Positions 1 to 4,490 of a stretch of DNA of 5,949 nucleotides are shown here, piece after piece (positions within the stretch are counted from its first letter, which is position 1; each line of letters starts with the position of its first letter). The notes beneath the pieces were generated by a model that did not search any database, was not told where the DNA came from, and saw only the letters and a program-made list of their open reading frames with translations. The translations under genes and the position numbers were made by a program. Source of the DNA: Phycisphaerae bacterium (GTDB taxonomy: Bacteria; Planctomycetota; Phycisphaerae; Phycisphaerales; SM1A02); the NCBI GenBank assembly GCA_016873355.1, contig VGXK01000140.1, forward strand, positions 1 to 5,949. The letters are read 5' to 3'.

Positions 1-1
1 C

Positions 2-634
2 GGCTCGCACCGCGAGCGCGGCGGCGCCGCGAATCGCGCGGGCAGCACCGTCGCGCTCCGGCGAACGGCGGAGCTCGTCGCCGAGCACGCATGCCTCGGG
101 TCGTCGGCGCCGCGCTCCGCCGCGGAACTCGATCGACGCATCACGGACGCGGCGCCGCGCCTGCACGAGCGCTCGCGCGAGATCGCGGCCCTCGTCGACC
201 GGATGCTCGAATCGCTCGAGGAACTCCGAGGCGTGCTGTCGTCCGCCGCGCCGGCCGATTGGGCAGACGCGCTCGAGTCGATCCGTGCGCACCTCGACTC
301 GCTGCGGCTCGATCGGATCACGGAGCGATCGGTCGTCGACTTCGCGACTGCGGTCGAATCGATCGAGGCCGATCGGGCCCGGGTGCGCCGGCTGCCGCAC
401 GGCGGCGCCGCGCGGGACCGCGAGGCGTCGCTGCGGCTGGCGCCGTGGGTGCATCGCGCGGCGGCAGCGCTCGGATCGAGCCCTCCCGGATCGCCGCGGC
501 ACGCGTCCGCATCGGCGCTCGCCCGGGAAACGGAGCGGCTGCGAATCGCTCTGCATGGAGGGCGACCGGGGCATCCGGCGCCGGCGTCGGTCATCGAAAG
601 GGAACTGGAACGGCTTTGGGCGACGCTCGCGTGA
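2..634 (+). CDS. hrpA: HrpA-type ATP-dependent RNA helicase, C-terminal part (5' end outside the window)
   Basis: The frame is open from base 2 to the TGA at 632-634 and gives 210 residues; the start lies left of the window. The segment resembles the C-terminal DUF3418 region of HrpA DEAH-box 3'-5' RNA helicases. A helix with 'RTAELVAEHACL' is followed by 'PRSAAELDRRITDAAPRL', which matches the usual 'PRT..DFEARL..GRARL' element. A long helical stretch follows, then 'WADALESIRAHLDSL' (family pattern 'DIREQLDHL'), and the end 'ETERLRIALHGG...PASVIERELERLW' matches the family ending 'EEFRVSLFAQELGT..PVS.KRLEKxW'. None of the ATPase motifs is inside the window, so helicase activity cannot be checked. 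An in-frame ATG at 203 is internal, because the conserved pattern begins upstream of it. The gene faces the 74-residue gene at 695-919. The assignment rests on pattern memory over a weakly conserved region, so another large helicase-like protein is possible. Confidence 0.72.
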   Translation, partial: GSHRERGGAANRAGSTVALRRTAELVAEHACLGSSAPRSAAELDRRITDAAPRLHERSREIAALVDRMLESLEELRGVLSSAAPADWADALESIRAHLDSLRLDRITERSVVDFATAVESIEADRARVRRLPHGGAARDREASLRLAPWVHRAAAALGSSPPGSPRHASASALARETERLRIALHGGRPGHPAPASVIERELERLWATLA

Positions 635-659
635 GGGCCGCCTCGGGCGCCGCGATCCC

Positions 660-681
660 GCGCCCGCATCGGCGCGGGCGC
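660..681. terminator. GC hairpin between convergent genes, possible bidirectional terminator
   Basis: GCGCCCGC at 660-667 pairs perfectly with GCGGGCGC at 674-681 around a six-base loop (ATCGGC). It sits in the 60-base gap between the helicase stop (634) and the minus-strand stop (695). There is no T-run on either side, so this is not a classical intrinsic terminator; the placement is the main argument. Confidence 0.4.
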
Positions 682-694
682 CTCGCGCTCGGCC

Positions 695-919
695 TCAGCG
701 CTTCTTCCGCTGCGCAAGCTCCTTGCGAAGGATCGTGTTCTCGCGGCGAGTCGCTTCGAGATCGAACGCCAGGTACTTCACCGTCAGGCGAAGCGTGTCG
801 AGCGCGTCGCGGAGTTCGTGCAGGCGCTGACGCTGCACCGGGTCGGCCACGGGACCGTCGCTGTCGGCGAGCATCCGCTCGACGAGTTCCGCAAGCTTGG
901 CTTGGAGGGCGGGATCCAT
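695..919 (-). CDS. Small hypothetical protein with C-terminal coiled coil
   Basis: This is a 74-residue protein that I cannot assign to a named family. Residues 1-20 form an amphipathic helix ('MDPALQAKLAELVERMLADS'). After a short linker (DGPVADP), residues about 28-74 are almost entirely helical with heptad-like Leu spacing ('LHELRDALDTLRLTVKYLAF', then 'DLEATRRENTILRKELAQ') and end in the basic tail RKKR. It has no signal peptide, membrane segment or Cys. The ATG at 919 was chosen because GGAAG on the minus strand (plus 925-929) lies five bases upstream and the protein-like pattern begins here. The frame stays open upstream, but that part is Arg-rich and looks non-coding. It lies on the same strand as the DUF3553 gene, 266 bases downstream of it. 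A DNA- or protein-binding accessory role is possible but is only inference. Confidence 0.72.
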   Translation of the reverse strand: MDPALQAKLAELVERMLADSDGPVADPVQRQRLHELRDALDTLRLTVKYLAFDLEATRRENTILRKELAQRKKR

Positions 920-1185
920 GAGCACTTCCGATCTTCGCGGTGAGTTCGACGCGCGGTGAGGCCGTCGCGTCCGAGCGAGAGGCTGCACCGAAAACGGGCC
1001 CGGATGAAGCGGGCTCGCGTCGAATTCGCAAGATCGCGCGTCGCCGGCGGCGCAGCCGAGACAAACCGACTCGACGTCCCGGAAGATCGCGTCGCGTGTC
1101 GCGCGTCGCCGTCGAGCGGCGCGGGCGCGCAAGCGCGCCTCGATGTCGCAGCCCGCCAGATCGCCACGAATGAGGAGCAACCGCT
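920..1185. other. Gene-poor 266-base stretch between two minus-strand genes
   Basis: No frame here gives a convincing protein; the translations are Arg/Ala/Ser-rich without recognisable motifs. Two structures stand out. A perfect 16-base palindrome at 1124-1139 (GGCGCGCAAGCGCGCC) can fold as a hairpin. A weak stem, GCCCG 998-1002 with CGGGC 1010-1014, is followed on the minus strand by TTTT (plus 991-994), three bases after the stem. The latter could be a poor intrinsic terminator for the DUF3553 transcript. A promoter for the 74-residue gene may lie here, but I see no clear -10 box. Confidence 0.5.
1124..1139. repeat. Perfect 16-base GC palindrome
   Basis: GGCGCGC (1124-1130) and GCGCGCC (1133-1139) are exact reverse complements around AA. 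As RNA it would form a six-bp stem with a CAAG tetraloop, or a two-fold symmetric DNA site. It lies 47 bases past the DUF3553 stop codon and has no T-run after it. It could be an mRNA 3'-end structure, but palindromes of this kind arise readily at this GC content. Confidence 0.45.
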
Positions 1186-1827
1186 TTAGGGTCGACTCTG
1201 CTGCAGGCGCTTGATCGCGCCGACGGCGGCGGCCGGCGCCCGCGCCAGCAGCGGCTCGACGGGCTGTCGATCGCGCCGCAGTTCCTGGAGCAGCCGGGAC
1301 GCCTGGGCGTCGAGCTCGAAGCGCCAGCGCTTGAAGAATTCCTCGAGCTCGTGGCGGCTGAAGCGGCTCAACGGATCGTCGAGGCCGCTCTGGGCGATCG
1401 CCCACTCGATCAGTCCCGCCCCCGACACGCCGAATCGGTAGAGCGAAAGCGTGTGCTCCATCCGCTTCGACGCGCTCAGGAAGGGATCGACCGCCCGCGG
1501 CGGAAGCGAGCACATCACCTCTTCCGGCCGCTTCTTCGCGATCTCGCCGAGCCAGCCGCCTTCGCGGCGAGCCTCGACATCGACGAGCGTCGTCTGCGCG
1601 TGCAGTCTCGCGGCGATGTCGACGGCGTCGCCCGCGCCGATCGCTTCCGGCGCCGCGACGCTCACGAGCAGCGTCTTCAATCCCACGGATGGAAAGCGCA
1701 CCCATGCACGCTGATCCGGCTGACCGTCGCGCGTGATCATCTCGATGCGCGTGACTTCACCGACGCCCCACTCGGGACGCTTGGGATGACGAACCTTGTC
1801 GCCCTGCTTCAAAACCGTGACCGGCAT
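1186..1827 (-). CDS. DUF3553 domain-containing protein
   Basis: This is a 213-residue soluble protein. Residues about 7-58 match DUF3553: 'KQGDKVRHPKRPEWGVGEV' carries the family's 'G..VRHP..PEWG.G.V' signature, followed by 'AWVRFPSVGLKTLLVS'. The short all-beta domain recalls the SH3-like or Tudor-like modules that recruit proteins to the transcription machinery, but no function is established that I know of. Residues about 85-185 are helical ('GWLGEIAKKRPEEVM', 'ELEEFFKRWRFELDAQASRL') and I do not recognise a family there; there is no enzyme motif. The ATG at 1827 was chosen because GGGGA (plus 1835-1839) sits seven bases upstream and the domain starts a few residues later. The in-frame ATG at 1863 would add 12 residues (MPQEHAERGDHS) and leave only 26 bases to the divergent gene, so it is less likely. 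The stop is TAA at 1186-1188. The neighbouring phosphoesterase gene is divergent, with 62 bases between the two starts. Confidence 0.85.
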   Translation of the reverse strand: MPVTVLKQGDKVRHPKRPEWGVGEVTRIEMITRDGQPDQRAWVRFPSVGLKTLLVSVAAPEAIGAGDAVDIAARLHAQTTLVDVEARREGGWLGEIAKKRPEEVMCSLPPRAVDPFLSASKRMEHTLSLYRFGVSGAGLIEWAIAQSGLDDPLSRFSRHELEEFFKRWRFELDAQASRLLQELRRDRQPVEPLLARAPAAAVGAIKRLQQSRP

Positions 1828-1877
1828 GGAATGGTCCCCGCGTTCTGCGTGTTCCTGCGGCATGGTGTGCCCGCCGC

Positions 1878-1883
1878 TAGAGT
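1878..1883 (+). promoter_or_regulatory. Candidate -10 box giving a leaderless phosphoesterase transcript
   Basis: TAGAGT matches the -10 consensus at four of six positions, including the key T1, A2 and T6. Counted as -12 to -7, it puts +1 exactly on the A of the ATG at 1890. No convincing -35 box is present at the expected distance (CTGCGG at 1855-1860), and there is no Shine-Dalgarno before this gene. Confidence 0.4.
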
Positions 1884-1889
1884 GTGGCG

Positions 1890-2696
1890 ATGCAGCGCCC
1901 GATGACGCTCGTGTTCCTTGGAGACATCGTCGGCGCACCGGGGCGGCTTGCACTGCAGAAGCACCTGGCGGCCGTGCGTGAACGATACACCGGCGCGGTC
2001 GTGATTGCCAACGGCGAGAACATCCGGAACGGATCGGGAATAACTCCCGATCTCTACCGGGCGCTGCGGCAGGCGGGGGTGGACGCAGTCACGCTCGGCG
2101 ATCACTGCTTTCGGGATCCGCGCATCGTGCCGCTGCTGGAGGACCCGCAGGAGCCCATTCTCCGGCCGGCGAACCTCTCCTCGCGAGCGCCCGGCAAGCG
2201 GTGGATCCGCATTCCGGCGGGGGGCGGGCGCGAGCGAAGCGTGTTCGTGACGACCGTTCTCGGTCGGATCTACTTTCCGCTTCCGGCGAACGACCCCTTT
2301 TCGACGGCCGATGAGATCCTTGCCGAGATCCCGGAGCGGCAGCCGATCGTCGTGGTGGAAGCGCACATGGAGGCAACGAGCGAAAAGGCGGCGCTGGCGC
2401 ATCACCTCGACGGGCGCGTCGCGGCGGTGCTCGGCACGCACACGCATGTTCCGACCGCGGACGCGCGATGCCTTCGCGGCGGCACCGCGTTCGTGACCGA
2501 CCTGGGCATGTGCGGTCCCTACGACTCGGTCATCGGGCGCGACTCGGCGCTCGTGGTCCGACACATGACGAGCTCGCTTCCATCGCAGTACGACGTGGCC
2601 ACCGGAGACGTCCGCGTCTGCGGCGCCGTCGTCGAGATCGACGAGTCGACGGGGCTCGCGCGCCGGATCGAGCGACTGGAGATCTCGGATGGCTGA
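1890..2696 (+). CDS. YmdB/TIGR00282-type metallophosphoesterase
   Basis: This 268-residue cytosolic enzyme of the binuclear-metal phosphoesterase family is related to Bacillus subtilis YmdB, a 2',3'-cyclic nucleotide phosphodiesterase; members are usually about 260-270 residues. Motifs in order: GDIVG with D12; 'IANGENIRNGSGITPDL' with N41, E43 and N44; 'AGVDAVTLGDHCF' with D71-H72, where most relatives have 'TLGNH.W'; 'VVEAHMEATSEKAAL' with H159; 'GTHTHVPTAD' with H184 and H186; then 'GGTAFVTDLGMCGPYDSVIG' at 197-216. All ligand positions of the family are filled, but one Asn is replaced by Asp (D71). The ATG at 1890 was chosen because a TAGAGT box would start the mRNA there. The GTG at 1884 (two residues more) and the ATG at 1902 (MTLVFLGDIVG) remain possible. 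There is no Shine-Dalgarno. The last eight bases overlap the UbiA-family gene, so the two are cotranscribed. The physiological substrate cannot be told from sequence. Confidence 0.92.
   Translation: MQRPMTLVFLGDIVGAPGRLALQKHLAAVRERYTGAVVIANGENIRNGSGITPDLYRALRQAGVDAVTLGDHCFRDPRIVPLLEDPQEPILRPANLSSRAPGKRWIRIPAGGGRERSVFVTTVLGRIYFPLPANDPFSTADEILAEIPERQPIVVVEAHMEATSEKAALAHHLDGRVAAVLGTHTHVPTADARCLRGGTAFVTDLGMCGPYDSVIGRDSALVVRHMTSSLPSQYDVATGDVRVCGAVVEIDESTGLARRIERLEISDG
2678..2681 (+). promoter_or_regulatory. Ribosome binding site of the UbiA-family gene
   Basis: GGAG lies seven bases before the ATG at 2689, inside the end of the phosphoesterase gene. It supports that start and shows that the second gene of the pair has its own Shine-Dalgarno, whereas the first has none. 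Confidence 0.6.
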
Positions 2697-3693
2697 TTCG
2701 CAGGCCGCGCTCGGGGGCGCGCCGTTCGCGGCGCGGCGAAATCCTGCGCGGGCGCTCGTGGCGCTCATGCGCCCCGGGGACTGGATCAAGAACGTCTTCG
2801 TGCTGATTCCGATCGTCTTCTGGCTCGCGGGCATGGGGCGCGACACGCCGTGGGACGAGGCGATCCGGAAGTTCGAGCTCGCGGCGGTCGCGTTCGCGTG
2901 CTTCTGCCTGGTGGCGAGCGGCTTCTACTGCGTGAACGACGCGCTCGATGCGCCGCAGGATCGCACGCATCCGGTGAAGCGACGGCGACCCGTGGCGACC
3001 GGGGAGATCGCGCCGAGCGTGGCGTTCGGCACGGGCGGGGCCCTGATCGGTGCGAGTCTCCTCCTGTCCGTGCTCGTGAGTCTTTCACTCTTCGGCGTGG
3101 TGTTCGTCTACGCGCTGCTTCAGGTGGCCTACAACGTGCGGCTCAAGCGCGTGCCGTTCGTCGATGTGGCCACGATCGCGGTGGGATTCTGCCTGCGAGC
3201 GCTCGGCGGCGGCGTGGCGGTGGAGGTTCCGATCTCGATCTGGCTGCTGCTCTGCGTCTTCTTCCTGACGCTCTATCTCGGCTTCATCAAGCGGCTCTGC
3301 GATCTGGCGTCGGTCGAGAACGCGAGGCGGGACGGGGCGGTCGTCGAGTGGAAGCCTCGCGCCGGATACGGCAGCCGCGACGAGCTCAACTGGCTGCTCG
3401 CCGTGAGCGGCATGACGACGATGCTCATGTACCTGATGTACGCGCTCTCGGAGCACGCGAGGCATCTCTTCGGGGCGCGGGCGTTCGGGTTCGCGCTGCT
3501 CTCACCGCTCGTGATGGTGGTGGTGCACCGCTTCTATCGACGCGCGAATCAGGGAATGTCGGACAGCCCGCTCGAGACGCTGCTCCAGGACAAGGCGGTG
3601 CTGGTCGCGGTGCTCTGCTTCGTCATCGGCACGCTCATCACGCTCTTCGTGCCGCAGGTCGCCGAATTCCTGACCACGCACCTCTACGACTGA
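2689..3693 (+). CDS. UbiA-family prenyltransferase, decaprenyl-phosphate phosphoribosyltransferase-like
   Basis: This 334-residue polytopic membrane protein fits the UbiA subgroup typified by mycobacterial Rv3806c, which joins 5-phosphoribosyl diphosphate to a polyprenyl phosphate for cell-envelope pentose donors. Residues 27-43 read 'MRPGDWIKNVFVLIPIV' (family 'RP..W.KN.FV..P'). The first Asp-rich motif, 'CVNDALDAPQDRTHPVKRRR' at 81-100, holds N83, D84, D87 and D91 and the basic 'HP.K..RP' run. The second motif, 'AYNVRLKRVPFVDVATIAV' at 147-165, has D159 and is followed by 'GFCLRALGGGVAVEVPIS'. Later come GFIKRLCDLA, 'MYLMYAL', and near the C-terminus 'SDSPLETLLQD', a common ending of this subgroup. 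Membrane helices lie at roughly 64-84, 112-148, 158-176, 183-199, 236-253, 266-280 and 303-322. The ATG at 2689 overlaps the phosphoesterase gene by eight bases and has GGAG seven bases upstream. No DprE1/DprE2 partner is in view, so the final product is unknown; a related UbiA specificity is possible. Confidence 0.88.
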   Translation: MADSQAALGGAPFAARRNPARALVALMRPGDWIKNVFVLIPIVFWLAGMGRDTPWDEAIRKFELAAVAFACFCLVASGFYCVNDALDAPQDRTHPVKRRRPVATGEIAPSVAFGTGGALIGASLLLSVLVSLSLFGVVFVYALLQVAYNVRLKRVPFVDVATIAVGFCLRALGGGVAVEVPISIWLLLCVFFLTLYLGFIKRLCDLASVENARRDGAVVEWKPRAGYGSRDELNWLLAVSGMTTMLMYLMYALSEHARHLFGARAFGFALLSPLVMVVVHRFYRRANQGMSDSPLETLLQDKAVLVAVLCFVIGTLITLFVPQVAEFLTTHLYD

Positions 3694-3704
3694 GCGCCGC
3701 TCGT

Positions 3705-3724
3705 GGCGCACGCTCGCGTGCGCC
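3705..3724. terminator. Perfect 8-bp hairpin between convergent genes
   Basis: GGCGCACG (3705-3712) pairs exactly with CGTGCGCC (3717-3724) around a CTCG tetraloop, 11 bases after the UbiA stop codon. Two alternative wider pairings exist: GCGCCG 3694-3699 with CGGCGC 3724-3729, and CTCGTG 3700-3705 with CACGAG 3733-3738. No T-run follows on either strand. The position, in a 46-base gap between two facing stop codons, suggests a shared terminator or 3'-end stabiliser. Confidence 0.55.
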
Positions 3725-3739
3725 GGCGCCTTCACGAGT

Positions 3740-4375
3740 TCAGGGAACGATGATGCGCGAGCCGCCGCCCGTCGGCGGCTTCGGTTCGCCTTGAGGCGGG
3801 ACCGCGCCGCGCGGTGATGCCGGCGCGGGTGCATCGCCCGCAGGGCCGCTCGATCCGGCGTCGCCGGCGCCCGAGGCGCCCGCGGAACCCGAGCGACCGC
3901 CGCGACCGATGCTCGCCGCGATGTCCGATCCTGCGCTCCCGGCACCGCCCGCGCCGCCGGCCCCCGGCGCCGCGGCGCGAATGTCCTGCCGCGCGATGAG
4001 ATCCATCACCTGCACGAATCGAAGCCGCAGCTCGCGCAGCACCGACTCGATGTCCGCGGCCTCCTCCTTCGACAGGTTGCCCTTCGTCTTCTCTTCGAGA
4101 ATGCCGAGCAGGTCGATCGCGAACTTGGCCCCGATCGGGTCGACGATCACGCGGCCCTTCTCGTCGCCGTAAAGGCCGAGCCCCGACATCGCCTGGCTCG
4201 CGAGAATGCCCACGAGACTGCGGAAATCCGCGGGCGGAAGATCCTGCGGCCCGCGCCCGCCGCCCTTGGCGCTGCGTTCGGTCTCCTGCCGGGCCAGCCG
4301 CTCCTTTTCCGCCTGCGCCTGGGCCTTCCAGTCGGAATCGACATGGAGGCGTGGTTCGTTCGAGGATTCGCTCAT
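3740..4375 (-). CDS. DUF1844 domain-containing protein with low-complexity tail
   Basis: This is a 211-residue soluble protein with three parts. Residues 10-36 are a charged helix starting 'LHVDSDWKAQAQAEKERLAR', a feature I associate with planctomycete members. Residues 48-126 are the DUF1844 domain: 'PADFRSLVGILASQAMSGLG', then 'DPIGAKFAIDLLGILEEKTK' and 'GNLSKEEAADIESVLRELRL'. The family signature is 'DF..LV..L..QA...LG', 'A...IDLL..L..KT.GNL', 'E......L..LR..Y'. Residues about 133-211 are Gly/Ala/Ser/Pro-rich and probably disordered, ending 'GGGSRIIVP'. DUF1844 has no known biochemical function that I can state. The ATG at 4375 has GGAG (plus 4382-4385) six bases upstream and begins the conserved N-terminus; an in-frame ATG at 4459 would add an Arg-rich stretch that looks non-coding. 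The gene converges on the UbiA gene and diverges from the lipoprotein gene. Confidence 0.9.
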   Translation of the reverse strand: MSESSNEPRLHVDSDWKAQAQAEKERLARQETERSAKGGGRGPQDLPPADFRSLVGILASQAMSGLGLYGDEKGRVIVDPIGAKFAIDLLGILEEKTKGNLSKEEAADIESVLRELRLRFVQVMDLIARQDIRAAAPGAGGAGGAGSAGSDIAASIGRGGRSGSAGASGAGDAGSSGPAGDAPAPASPRGAVPPQGEPKPPTGGGSRIIVP

Positions 4376-4454
4376 GGTCGGCTCCGGCGGGTTGGGGACG
4401 GCGGGATCGGAACGCGCGAGGCGGCGCTCGTGTCGAGCCGATCGCGCGAGCCGG

Positions 4455-4460
4455 ATCATA
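4455..4460 (-). promoter_or_regulatory. Candidate -10 box for the DUF1844 gene
   Basis: On the minus strand the hexamer reads TATGAT, five of six matches to TATAAT. Transcription would start near 4448, giving a leader of about 73 bases that contains the GGAG site. The hexamer 17 bases upstream (CGATTG) is a poor -35. The site lies 15 bases from the opposite-facing TACAAT box, so the two promoters probably share control. Confidence 0.45.
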
Positions 4461-4475
4461 GTCGGGCCGATGCTC

Positions 4476-4481
4476 TACAAT
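4476..4481 (+). promoter_or_regulatory. Candidate -10 box for the lipoprotein gene
   Basis: TACAAT matches TATAAT at five of six positions. The standard spacing puts +1 near 4488, three bases before the ATG at 4491, so the transcript would have almost no leader. No Shine-Dalgarno precedes the ATG and no good -35 is seen (GGATCA at 4453-4458). If the upstream ATG at 4470 were used, this box would lie inside the gene. Confidence 0.45.
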
Positions 4482-4490
4482 CGCCGCCCG

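Noticed and set aside
91..921. A 276-codon plus-strand open frame across the helicase end and the 74-residue gene
   Set aside because: Its translation is Arg/Ala/Gly-rich and spans a convergent junction, while the other frame shows recognisable HrpA C-terminal patterns.
920..1705. N-terminal extension of the 74-residue gene (in-frame open sequence upstream to 1705)
   Set aside because: The upstream part overlaps the DUF3553 gene in another frame and reads as Arg-rich noise. A ribosome site sits directly before the ATG at 919.
1828..1953. Longer DUF3553 start at 1953 or 1863
   Set aside because: The 1953 start would run into the phosphoesterase gene, and the added residues look non-coding. 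The ATG at 1827 has GGGGA at good spacing and sits just before the domain.
2850..3794. A 314-codon frame inside the UbiA gene in another phase
   Set aside because: It is an Arg/Ala-rich shadow of a strongly supported membrane-protein gene.
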